From the NCBI GenBank assembly GCA_036498265.1, contig DASYFT010000002.1, positions 65,521 to 129,520 of the forward strand: 64,000 bases of DNA. Reading direction: 5' to 3'. This DNA is from Palsa-744 sp036498265. Lineage in GTDB: Bacteria > Actinomycetota > Thermoleophilia > Solirubrobacterales > Solirubrobacteraceae. The notes below the pieces were generated by a model. The model did not search any database. It saw only the letters and a program-made list of their open reading frames with translations, and had not been told where the DNA came from. The translations under genes and the position numbers were made by a program. Position 1 is the first letter of the stretch. Each line of letters begins with the position of its first letter. Shown piece by piece: positions 34,265-42,237 of this stretch.

Positions 34265-34324
34265 ATGCTGCCTGCGTCTGTTGCAGGTAGGACATGCGCC
34301 CACCCGGAGCCCTTCACAACATGA
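34265..34324 (+). CDS. Possible 19-codon leader peptide
   Basis: A short frame (MLPASVAGRTCAHPEPFTT) begins 10 nt after a TAGCAT hexamer and ends with a TGA overlapping the ATG of the next gene (ATGA). That geometry would couple its translation to the glycosidase-like gene, which has no obvious ribosome-binding site. It could equally be chance; there is no homology evidence. Confidence 0.3.
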   Translation: MLPASVAGRTCAHPEPFTT

Positions 34325-35325
34325 GACGAAAGACACTAACTCTCCGTCTGACCCTCCTCGGCGCCGCCCTCGCCCTCATCGTCGGCCTGCTGGCCGCGCC
34401 GGGCGCCAGCGGCCGCCCCCAGCCGCCGCGCGCCCATTCCGCGAGCAGCTATATGACCGGTATCGGCGACGAGGACGCGCACATGTTCCGCAACGGCCTG
34501 TGGCTGCGCCTGCACACCCGCATCGTCCGCTACATCGCCCCCTACGACGCAGCCGTGCACCGCGACTCGCTGAACCGGGCGATCACCTTCATCCAGGGGG
34601 CCGAAGCGACGCACCAGAAGGTGCTCGTCGCCTTCTACCACTCAGAGCACACGCCCACGAGGCTGCCGAGCGTCGCGCAGTACCAGCACGACGTCGGCAA
34701 ATTCGTGAAGAAGTTCCCCAACGTCAAGCAGTACCAGGCGTGGGACGAGGCAAACCGCGGGAACGTGGCGCACGCCTTCTCGAGCCCCTCCGCAGGCGCC
34801 ACTGCGCGCTACTACCAGGCGCTCATCCGCGTCTGCCACGGCTGCACGGCGATCGGCCTCGACATCCTGGACGCCGCCAACATCGGGCCGACGCTCAGCT
34901 ACATCTCAGAATTCAAACACGAAATCGGCCATCTGAGAACGGTCATGCCGAAGATCTGGGGCCTGCACAACTACTCGGACATCAACCGGCTGGAAAGCTG
35001 GCGCACGCGTGAACTGGTCCATGCGCTGGGCGGTCAGGTGTGGCTGACCGAGACCGGCGGTCTCGTCAAATTCGGCGGCGCCTACCCCAACCGCAACGGA
35101 TCCGGGCTGACACGTGCCGCCAAGGTGCTCAAGTACATGTTCAGGGTGGCCGGCTCGCAGTCGCAGATCAAGCGCCTGTACATCTACAACTGGCTCGGAG
35201 GCCGGAGCTCGACGCGCTTCGACGCCGGCCTCACCAACGCGCTCGAACAGCCGCGGGCCGGCTACCTGGTCGTGTGCAAGCAGCTGCACGCGGTCTCCTG
35301 CTCGGCGAAGATCGCGCGGAACTAG
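34321..35325 (+). CDS. Secreted TIM-barrel glycosidase-like protein
   Basis: Exported protein (334 aa) with a classical signal peptide: basic RRK, a hydrophobic stretch at about residues 8-28 and a likely cleavage after APGASG. The mature part resembles clan GH-A barrels: AWDEAN (Glu143) occupies the place of the acid/base and WLTETGG (Glu244) that of the nucleophile, 101 residues apart. I cannot name the family or substrate. The ATG at 34321 gives the best signal peptide; an in-frame ATG at 34294 adds nine polar residues. The gene faces two membrane proteins, and its stop shares CTAG with the first. Confidence 0.7.
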   Translation: MRRKTLTLRLTLLGAALALIVGLLAAPGASGRPQPPRAHSASSYMTGIGDEDAHMFRNGLWLRLHTRIVRYIAPYDAAVHRDSLNRAITFIQGAEATHQKVLVAFYHSEHTPTRLPSVAQYQHDVGKFVKKFPNVKQYQAWDEANRGNVAHAFSSPSAGATARYYQALIRVCHGCTAIGLDILDAANIGPTLSYISEFKHEIGHLRTVMPKIWGLHNYSDINRLESWRTRELVHALGGQVWLTETGGLVKFGGAYPNRNGSGLTRAAKVLKYMFRVAGSQSQIKRLYIYNWLGGRSSTRFDAGLTNALEQPRAGYLVVCKQLHAVSCSAKIARN

Positions 35326-37064
35326 CCCGTCACGGCGGGCCGCGACCGACCGGCGCCCCGCGGGCGCGGGGTAGCGGGGGGCGGCGCGTCGGCGTTGCGC
35401 AGGAGACGCATCACGAGCAGTGTCAGCACTCCGGCCGCGGCGGCGAGCGGCGCCAGCGTCTTCAGCGGATAGCGCGCCCCCTCGTGGAGCGTCAGGTTCA
35501 GCGCCGTGCGGTCTCCGGCTTTGAGGATGTCGAGCAGACCCTGGTGGTCGATCCCGAGCGCGGTCGGGCCGAGCGCGGCGAACAGACCCCAGCCCGCCAG
35601 GGCCAAGAGGCCGGCGCCGAGCTCGCGGCCTGACAGCCGGAGCCGCGGCGTCGCCCTGACGGCGAGCGCGATGGCGGCGCCGGCGGCGAGCGCGAACGGC
35701 CAGATGGCGCCCCAGCCGCGGCCCAGGCCGAACGCCGAGGCGATGGTCGGCTGGAAGGAGCCTTTGCCGAGCAGCCGGGTCCAGATCACGGTCTCGTTCT
35801 CGTAGCCGACCAGCGGATGCGTGACCGTGGCGATCACCGTGGTTGTGATCGACGCCGCCGCCAGGGCAAGCGTCGGGCCGGGGAACCGACGCAGCGCCAG
35901 GGCGATCGGGAACGCCAGGAACGGCAGCATCGTGATCACGAAGCGCGGCCCCGGCGCACCGCCTCCGAACGGGAGGTAGTAGCCGGAGTTGTAGCCCAGG
36001 TAGCAGACGCAGATGCCGGCGACCGTGAGCGCCTCGGCCCGCTTTCCGCGCCGGTAGAGCAGCACGGTGCCGAGCGCGCCCATCACGAGCACCGGAGAGA
36101 TCGTCAGCAGCCCGCGCGAGTCGAACAGCAGGGTGGCCAGCACCCTGAGGCTGGGGGCCCCGATCCCGAAGAAGCCTTTGTGCTGCTGGGGGATGTTCGA
36201 GTAGGCGAGGTGGGTCCAGGAGTGGAATGCGGCGTGGTTGTAGAGCAGCAGCGGCACGATGCCCACGAGCCCCCCGAGGACGTACGCGCCGGCCCGGCTC
36301 GCGAGCATGCGTGGAGCGAGAGCCCCGGGGCGCGAGAGCAGGTAGAGGCCGAGCACCGCCGCGGCGAACGCGAGCGGGTACTCCGAGGCGATCGCGTAGC
36401 CCATCAGCGCCCCGGCCGCCGCCAGCAGCAGCGGACGGGGCGGCCCCGCTCGCTCGCGGATCATGAGCGCGAACGCGGCGAACCCCAGCGTGGCAGACAG
36501 CACATGGGAGAACATCAGCGTCGAGAACGGCAGCACCATCGTGCCGAGGCCGAGCACGACCGCCGTGAGGGCGCCGTAGCCGGGCTCGAAGCGCTCCGCC
36601 ACCCGCCACACGAGCAGCAGCATTGCGAGACCGGGGAGCACGCTCGCCCAGAGCCCGACGAAGTAGATCATCTCGTCCTCGCCGCGCAGCGCCTGCGAGC
36701 TTCGCGCCAGCGCGGGCGCGTCGAGCGCGTCGATGACCTCGTAGAAGGGCAGTGAGTAGATCGCCAGTCCGGGCGCGCGCGCGGAGTACCAGTGGCCCTT
36801 GTAGTACGCCTTGTCTTTGGTGTGATATGGCCCCGCGTCGATCGTCGTGCGCCCCGCCGCGAGCGCGCGAATGAGGTCATAGTGCGAGCTCTGGTTGTCC
36901 GACCAGTTCTGGATCACCGTGGCGAACGCGAGCCCGACGAGGACGACCGCAGCCAGCGCCGTGCGGCGCGAGGCCCACCCGCGGCGTCTCGGCCGCCCGC
37001 TCTCGAATCGCGTGCCGTCGAAGGAGGAGATCGGGCTCACGGGCCCGTTCGGGCGAGTCGCCAT
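35322..37064 (-). CDS. Polytopic membrane protein, GT-C glycosyltransferase-like
   Basis: A 580-residue protein with about 12 hydrophobic helices and a large loop near the N-terminus (about residues 60-115, YYKGHWYSARAPGLAIYSLP), resembling GT-C mannosyl- or arabinosyl-transferase-type proteins, which use lipid-linked sugars outside the membrane. A clear catalytic aspartate pair cannot be assigned. The C-terminus is a basic Pro/Arg tail. The ATG overlaps the stop of the gene at 37064-38971 by one base, so the two form an operon. Its stop TAG shares CTAG with the glycosidase-like gene. Confidence 0.65.
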   Translation of the reverse strand: MATRPNGPVSPISSFDGTRFESGRPRRRGWASRRTALAAVVLVGLAFATVIQNWSDNQSSHYDLIRALAAGRTTIDAGPYHTKDKAYYKGHWYSARAPGLAIYSLPFYEVIDALDAPALARSSQALRGEDEMIYFVGLWASVLPGLAMLLLVWRVAERFEPGYGALTAVVLGLGTMVLPFSTLMFSHVLSATLGFAAFALMIRERAGPPRPLLLAAAGALMGYAIASEYPLAFAAAVLGLYLLSRPGALAPRMLASRAGAYVLGGLVGIVPLLLYNHAAFHSWTHLAYSNIPQQHKGFFGIGAPSLRVLATLLFDSRGLLTISPVLVMGALGTVLLYRRGKRAEALTVAGICVCYLGYNSGYYLPFGGGAPGPRFVITMLPFLAFPIALALRRFPGPTLALAAASITTTVIATVTHPLVGYENETVIWTRLLGKGSFQPTIASAFGLGRGWGAIWPFALAAGAAIALAVRATPRLRLSGRELGAGLLALAGWGLFAALGPTALGIDHQGLLDILKAGDRTALNLTLHEGARYPLKTLAPLAAAAGVLTLLVMRLLRNADAPPPATPRPRGAGRSRPAVTG

Positions 37065-38971
37065 CAGTTCGTTCCGTGCAGGGCAGCGGGCCCGGGGCCG
37101 ATTTCATAGATCACGAGCGAGCCCACCCGGCGGCGCGTCACCCCCAATCCCGCGACGGGCTTGGCCGCCGCGGCGGCAGCGTTCGGCGGCTCGGCATGCG
37201 CATACCCGACGATTCCGGGCAGGCGCGGCATGCGCAGGTGCAGCACCACCGTGCGTACCCCGTAGAAGCGGAGCTTCTCGATGCTCGCGCGATCGGGGAA
37301 GCCGTTCATCCCGCCGCGCAGGTCGTCCACGGCGGGAAAGTCGAACGTGCTGTTGCCGACCGGGATCTCGTAGAAGCCGTCGGTCGAGAAGTACTGCCAC
37401 AGCCGGTCGGCCGGCCCGTCCGTCGGCAGGTCCAGCAGGGGCGCGCGCAGCCCGATCTCGGCTCGCGCCGGCTGGGGCACGACCGGGTGGGCCAGGTGGC
37501 CCGCCCCTTCGCCGAGGACCCCGACGACGAGCAGCGCGCCGGCCAGCGCGGGCAGCGCACCGATGGCCCTTCCAGCGGCCCACGGTCGCAGCCGCCGCAC
37601 GAGCAGGTGCACGCCCGCTCCGGCGAGCAGCGCGTAGAACAGCGTCGCCAACGTGAAGACCCTCCCGGGCACCCGCACGCCGTTCCACCCGGGCGCGAAG
37701 TCGAAGATGAGCCGGTAGGGATAGCCGGCGCCGGTCAGGCCGAGCCCCAGCGCGAGGATCGAGCACACCACGATCCCGCAGGCGAGCCCCGCACGCAATC
37801 GAGGCGTGTAGGGGGATCCGCGCACGCCCAGCAGGCCCACGAGCGCGAGTAGCAGGATCAGCCCTCCGGGGAAGAGCACGCTCTCGTTCTTGGAGTGCAC
37901 CTTGGCGCGGATTCCCGCCGTGGCGTCGCCCCAGACACGGTTCTCCGATGACGCGGCCAGCAGCGCTGCGGGGCCCGAGGAGTAGTTCTTCACTTCCTTG
38001 ATCGTGCGCTTGGCGGTCGGGTAGTCCTGGGACACCTTGAGATACGGCCGCGCCTGGTAGACGGTGACGAGACCGAGCGCCGCGATGCCGATGCAGCTCA
38101 CCGTGAGCACGCGGCGGGGGACCAGTGCTCCGCGGCCGGCGGCCATCCCGGCGGGGCCCGGCGTCCCGGCCTGGCGCTCGAGGCCGTGCCCTCGCCACCA
38201 CTCCAGCAGGAGCAGCGCCCCCAGGATCGCCAGCAGGTAGCCGAACTGCAGGCCGAGCGTGAAGCCCAGGCTCACCTGCCACGCCGACACCAGCCAGCCC
38301 GCGAGCACCAGGACGGGCGAGGACCGGCGGTAGCCGCGGATCAGCAGGAACAGCCCCAGCGCGAGGCCGCCCGAGGAGATGACGTGCAGGTGCCCGGCCT
38401 CCGTCACGCGGTAGGGGGCATACGCGAATGCGACCCCGGCGGCGGCGCCTCCGAGGCGGCCGAGCCCCAGCTCGCGGGCCAGCAGGTAGGCGCCGACGAA
38501 GCACAGCGACCAGGCGAACAGGAACAGCAGGTTGTAGCGGACGAGGGCGGCCACGGTGCCCGAGCCGAAGAAGCCGGCCGGCCCGTATCCGAGCAGCGAG
38601 TCGGAGAAGGCCAGGCTGTTCGGGTGCGGGGAGAACGCGTTCGCGTCAAAGAGGTGCAGAGGGTTGTGGAGCATCGCGTGGCCCACCCATGCGACCTCCC
38701 ACGCAGTCCGGATGGGGTCGCCGAGATCGGGTGCGATGCGGCTCGGGAGGTGCAGCACGAGCGGCCAGGTCGTGAGCACGGCGAGCAGGATGCCCGCCGC
38801 CACCACCCACAGCAGCTCGGCGCGGCCGAACGTGGGGGAGGGTGCCCACCGGGCGCTCGCCGCCCACGGCCGGGCACCGTGCATGGCCTCGCCGTCGCCT
38901 GCCCCGACGCCGTCGGCGGACACTGGCGACCCGCTCGGCGCCCGCGCGGGACTGGGCAGACCGGTGCTCAT
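37064..38971 (-). CDS. Polytopic membrane protein, probable GT-C-type transferase
   Basis: About 635 residues and 11-12 helices, with an extracytoplasmic C-terminal domain (from about residue 460) containing a WQYFSTDGFYEIPVGNS region. The N-terminal loop after helix 1 has LGDPIRTAWEVAWVGHAM, in the position where GT-C enzymes keep acidic catalytic residues. Function is not assigned. The start is uncertain: ATG 38971 follows a TATGCT hexamer (39007-39012) with a leader of about 29 nt, while an ATG at 39031 would add 20 residues. Same operon as the gene at 35322. Confidence 0.6.
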   Translation of the reverse strand: MSTGLPSPARAPSGSPVSADGVGAGDGEAMHGARPWAASARWAPSPTFGRAELLWVVAAGILLAVLTTWPLVLHLPSRIAPDLGDPIRTAWEVAWVGHAMLHNPLHLFDANAFSPHPNSLAFSDSLLGYGPAGFFGSGTVAALVRYNLLFLFAWSLCFVGAYLLARELGLGRLGGAAAGVAFAYAPYRVTEAGHLHVISSGGLALGLFLLIRGYRRSSPVLVLAGWLVSAWQVSLGFTLGLQFGYLLAILGALLLLEWWRGHGLERQAGTPGPAGMAAGRGALVPRRVLTVSCIGIAALGLVTVYQARPYLKVSQDYPTAKRTIKEVKNYSSGPAALLAASSENRVWGDATAGIRAKVHSKNESVLFPGGLILLLALVGLLGVRGSPYTPRLRAGLACGIVVCSILALGLGLTGAGYPYRLIFDFAPGWNGVRVPGRVFTLATLFYALLAGAGVHLLVRRLRPWAAGRAIGALPALAGALLVVGVLGEGAGHLAHPVVPQPARAEIGLRAPLLDLPTDGPADRLWQYFSTDGFYEIPVGNSTFDFPAVDDLRGGMNGFPDRASIEKLRFYGVRTVVLHLRMPRLPGIVGYAHAEPPNAAAAAAKPVAGLGVTRRRVGSLVIYEIGPGPAALHGTN

Positions 38972-39083
38972 GCTCTGCTGGTGTTCGGAGCGCCGCGGAT
39001 CGGCGCAGCATACGGGAGCGACCTGCGACATAGCGGCGCACGGCCGGCGGCCGTCAACCGCGTCCGGCGCTCGCCGTTTGCGT

Positions 39084-39089
39084 CAGACT
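39084..39089 (+). promoter_or_regulatory. Possible leaderless -10 of the saccharopine-dehydrogenase-like gene
   Basis: CAGACT followed by 7 nt and the ATG at 39097. The first base departs from TANNNT, but the spacing equals that of the other leaderless promoters. Confidence 0.35.
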
Positions 39090-39096
39090 GGCGCCG

Positions 39097-40329
39097 ATGA
39101 AGGTCTTGGTCGTAGGAGCCGGAGGCGTGGGCGCGGCGTTCGCTGCGATCGCCCAGCGCCGACCGGCATTCGAGCAGGTCGTGCTCGCGGACGTCGCGCC
39201 GGAGCGGGCTCGGGCAGTCGCCGAGCGGCTGGGGGAGCCCGACCGTTTTCGCGCGGAGCAGGTCGATGCCTCGAGCCGTGATGATCTCGTCGAGCTGATC
39301 CGGCGCGTGGCACCCGACGCCGTGCTCAACGCGTGCGATCCGCGCTTCAACGAGCCAATCTTCGGTGCCGCCTTCGACGCCCGCGCCACCTACCTGGACA
39401 TGGCGATGACGCTCTCGCGTCCGCATCGGGAGCGTCCGTACGAGCTGCCGGGTGAGATGCTTGGCGACCGACAGCTCGCCCGCGATGAGGAGTGGCGGCA
39501 GGCGGGCCTGCTGGCCCTCGTCGGCATCGGGGTCGAGCCCGGCCTCTCGGACGTGCTGGCCCGCTACGCCGCCGACGAGCTGTTCTCGGCGGTGACGGAG
39601 ATCGGGGTGCGCGACGGCGCCAACCTGGTCGTCGAGGGCTACGACTTCGCCCCCACGTTCTCGATCTGGACGACGATCGAGGAGTGCCTGAACCCCCCGC
39701 TGATCTGGGAGCGCGAGGGTGGCTTCCACACCACGGCACCCTTCTCCGAACCCGAGATCTTCGAGTTCCCTGCGGGCATCGGCCCGGTCGAGTGCGTCAA
39801 CGTCGAGCACGAGGAGGTCGTGCTGATTCCGCGATGGATCCAGTGCGAGCGCGTGACGTTCAAGTACGGCCTCGGGCAGGAGTTCATCGACGTGCTCAGC
39901 ACCCTGCACAGGCTGGGTCTCGACTCGACCGAACCGGTCAGCGTCCGCGGCGCCGCGGTCTCACCGCGAGATGTCGTCGCCGCGGTGCTCCCCGATCCGG
40001 CGACGCTCGGCGAGCGGATGACCGGGCTCACGTGCGCCGGAACATGGGTGACGGGCACCGGGATCGACGGCGAGCCGCGCTCGACATACCTCTACCACGT
40101 CGCCGACAACGAGCAGACGATGCGCGACTATGGAAGCCAGGCGGTGGTCTGGCAGACCGCGATCAACCCGATCGTGGCGCTCGAGCTGCTCGATCGCGGT
40201 GAGTGGAAGGGGACCGGCGTGCTGGGGCCGGAGGCCTTCCCGCCGGGGCCGTTCCTGGAACTGCTGGCCGAGCTCGGCTCACCTCATGGTGTGCTCGAGC
40301 TCGAGCCCGCGGTCGACCTGCCTCGCTAG
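39097..40329 (+). CDS. Saccharopine dehydrogenase family oxidoreductase
   Basis: NAD(P)-dependent oxidoreductase (410 aa) with an N-terminal Rossmann motif VVGAGGVGAAFA at residues 5-16 and the saccharopine-dehydrogenase-like segment VGIGVEPGLSDVLARYA near 145. Family members act on lysine-, saccharopine- or carboxynorspermidine-type substrates; the one used here is unknown. It is convergent with an amino-acid/amine permease and near an aminotransferase, PucR regulator and aldehyde dehydrogenase, suggesting amine or lysine catabolism. Its stop shares CTAG with the permease stop. Confidence 0.8.
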   Translation: MKVLVVGAGGVGAAFAAIAQRRPAFEQVVLADVAPERARAVAERLGEPDRFRAEQVDASSRDDLVELIRRVAPDAVLNACDPRFNEPIFGAAFDARATYLDMAMTLSRPHRERPYELPGEMLGDRQLARDEEWRQAGLLALVGIGVEPGLSDVLARYAADELFSAVTEIGVRDGANLVVEGYDFAPTFSIWTTIEECLNPPLIWEREGGFHTTAPFSEPEIFEFPAGIGPVECVNVEHEEVVLIPRWIQCERVTFKYGLGQEFIDVLSTLHRLGLDSTEPVSVRGAAVSPRDVVAAVLPDPATLGERMTGLTCAGTWVTGTGIDGEPRSTYLYHVADNEQTMRDYGSQAVVWQTAINPIVALELLDRGEWKGTGVLGPEAFPPGPFLELLAELGSPHGVLELEPAVDLPR

Positions 40330-42005
40330 ATCTGAGGGCCGCGCGGATCGGTCGGATCGCCGGTGCCCGTAGAGCCGCCGTCGGCGACTCGGTCGCTCTC
40401 CGGCGTAAGGACGTGAACGCCATGGGTGACGTGGTCGGCGCCCATCAGGCGGGTCGGGGCACGCTCGACGCGCGCGTCGAGCAGCCCCGGGGCGGCCGTT
40501 TCGGTCTTGCGCGCGAAGAACGGCCGGAAGTACACCCGCGAGACGAGCATCAGTCCGACGCCCACGATCATGCCGACGCCGCCGAACCACAGGGGCAACG
40601 TGAGGCCAAGGTACTGTTTGCCTTCGGAGTTCACCTTGTGGCCGTAGTATTTGATCGCGTAGAAGCCGATCCCGTAGAAGATCAGCCCGCCGACCACCGG
40701 GACCAGCCCGACTAGCACGAACTTACGGGCGCTGTCGGTGAGCTCTCGCCGGTAGTACCAGGCCGAGGCGAAGCCGGTCGAGCCGTAGTAGAAGCACACC
40801 GGGATTCCGAGTGCGACCACGGCGAGTTCGAGCACCGTGCTCGAGATCAGGATCAGCGGTACGGCCACTGCGATCGAGATCAGGCCGAAGCCCCACGTCG
40901 ACGCTGTCGGCGTGAGGAACCGCGGGTGGATCCTCCCGAACACCGAGGGGATGGCTCCCCACTTGGCCATCGACAGAGTGGTGCGTGCGGTCGGCAGGAT
41001 CGTCGTCTGGGTCGAGGCCGCCGCCGAGGTGAGGACGGCCACGATCAGGAACTTCACCCCCACGGAGCCCAGCACGCCCTTGCCGAGCGCGTTGAGGACG
41101 TCTTCGCGGTGCCCTTCGTTGGCTTCACCGATGAAGAAGGCGGTCCCGTGGTAGGACTGCGCGGCCGCCGAGACCAGCAGGTAGATCGCGACGAGCAGGA
41201 TCGTCGAGACGACGGCGGCCCGGCCGGGCCCCTCGTTGGAGTCCTCGGACTCCTCGTTCACCGATACGCCGGAATCCCAGCCCCAGTAGATGAAGATGCC
41301 GAGCAGGAGCGCCACGACGAGGTCGTGGAACGGCATCGCGAACGGGTTGAACCACGAGGCGTGCGGTTCGATCGCGCCGGTGCCGCCGCTGCCGCTGTAC
41401 ACATCCACGATCGCGACGACCGAGAAGACGACGAGCATGACGACCTCGAAGCTCAGCAGCACCTGCTGGATACGGGCAGAGAGCTCGATCCCGCGATGGC
41501 AGATCCACGTCATCAGCAGAATCCAGAGAATGCAGCCGACGAGGGCCGCCCCCTTGTGCGTTTCCGCCCACGTCCAGCCGAACAGCTTGAACGTGTAGAT
41601 GGCGGCGATCGACCCCAGGGATGCCATCACGAGAACGTCCGCGAGGAAGATCGCCCAGCCGTTGACCCAGCCGAAGCCGGGGCCGAAGGCGCGGGTGGTC
41701 CACGCGAAGGTCGTGCCGGCGTCGGGGTCCGACTTGTTCAGCCAGCGATACGCGGCGGCGACGAGGAGCATCGGTACGAAAGCGGCCAGCAGCACGCCCG
41801 GGGCGTGGCTGGCGACTCCCGGGTCCGCGATGATGAACCCGAGCGTCGCCGCGATCGAGTAGGCCGGTGCGACGGACGCCGTCGAGATGACGACGTTGGA
41901 GACGTAGCCGATCGCGTTTCGCTTCAGGCCCTTGTCCTCGACGCGCCCATCGGCAGGCCGCCCTTGGGCCTGGGGTGCGGGTACGGCGATGCTCTCGGTG
42001 GCCAT
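40326..42005 (-). CDS. APC-superfamily amino acid or amine permease
   Basis: Membrane transporter with 12-14 helices (559 aa) of the amino acid-polyamine-organocation superfamily. The first-helix region NAIGYVSNVVISTASVAPAY, GTTFAWTTRAFGPGFGWVNGW and the loop FIYWGWDSGVSVNEES fit the family. The start at 42005 is preceded by a good ribosome-binding site (GAGGAG, 9 nt before ATG); an upstream ATG at 42056 lies before that site. It is transcribed divergently from the aminotransferase across a 232-bp region with several palindromes, so both may share a regulator. Substrate, probably a polyamine or amino acid, is inferred from context. Confidence 0.85.
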   Translation of the reverse strand: MATESIAVPAPQAQGRPADGRVEDKGLKRNAIGYVSNVVISTASVAPAYSIAATLGFIIADPGVASHAPGVLLAAFVPMLLVAAAYRWLNKSDPDAGTTFAWTTRAFGPGFGWVNGWAIFLADVLVMASLGSIAAIYTFKLFGWTWAETHKGAALVGCILWILLMTWICHRGIELSARIQQVLLSFEVVMLVVFSVVAIVDVYSGSGGTGAIEPHASWFNPFAMPFHDLVVALLLGIFIYWGWDSGVSVNEESEDSNEGPGRAAVVSTILLVAIYLLVSAAAQSYHGTAFFIGEANEGHREDVLNALGKGVLGSVGVKFLIVAVLTSAAASTQTTILPTARTTLSMAKWGAIPSVFGRIHPRFLTPTASTWGFGLISIAVAVPLILISSTVLELAVVALGIPVCFYYGSTGFASAWYYRRELTDSARKFVLVGLVPVVGGLIFYGIGFYAIKYYGHKVNSEGKQYLGLTLPLWFGGVGMIVGVGLMLVSRVYFRPFFARKTETAAPGLLDARVERAPTRLMGADHVTHGVHVLTPESDRVADGGSTGTGDPTDPRGPQI

Positions 42006-42117
42006 TTGTGGGGACTCCTCGTTCGTTGTCTCGGGTGCTGCTCTCAGTTGTGACAAACGCTACGTCTTGGTGCGCCGGTTGGGCAAGTGGCGCAATTCCC
42101 AAACTGTAGCCTGACCC

Positions 42118-42134
42118 TTGTACATCGCGTACAA
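42118..42134. promoter_or_regulatory. 17-bp palindrome in the permease-aminotransferase gap
   Basis: TTGTAC, 5-nt spacer, GTACAA: a perfect 6-bp inverted repeat and the most A/T-rich part of the divergent region. It is a plausible operator for the PucR-family regulator encoded two genes away; no binding consensus is asserted. Confidence 0.4.
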
Positions 42135-42145
42135 TGGGGTTGAGA

Positions 42146-42158
42146 CATGTTGAACATG
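42146..42158. promoter_or_regulatory. 13-bp palindrome in the permease-aminotransferase gap
   Basis: CATGTT, one central G, AACATG: a perfect inverted repeat 11 bp after the 17-bp palindrome. It may be a second operator or bind a different regulator. Confidence 0.35.
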
Positions 42159-42198
42159 GGGCTTCTTGAACGGCGTGGGACCGGCGGAGTAGCGTTGT

Positions 42199-42221
42199 CC
42201 GTAGTGTCCAGTCAGCTACGG
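42199..42221. promoter_or_regulatory. 23-bp inverted repeat before the aminotransferase gene
   Basis: CCGTAG, 11-nt spacer, CTACGG, ending 16 bp before the ATG at 42238. It overlaps a TAGTGT hexamer (42202-42207) that could serve as the -10, so it may be an operator or a 5'-UTR hairpin. No canonical ribosome-binding site is evident between it and the ATG. Confidence 0.3.
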
Positions 42222-42237
42222 GAATCGGGTGTGTTCA

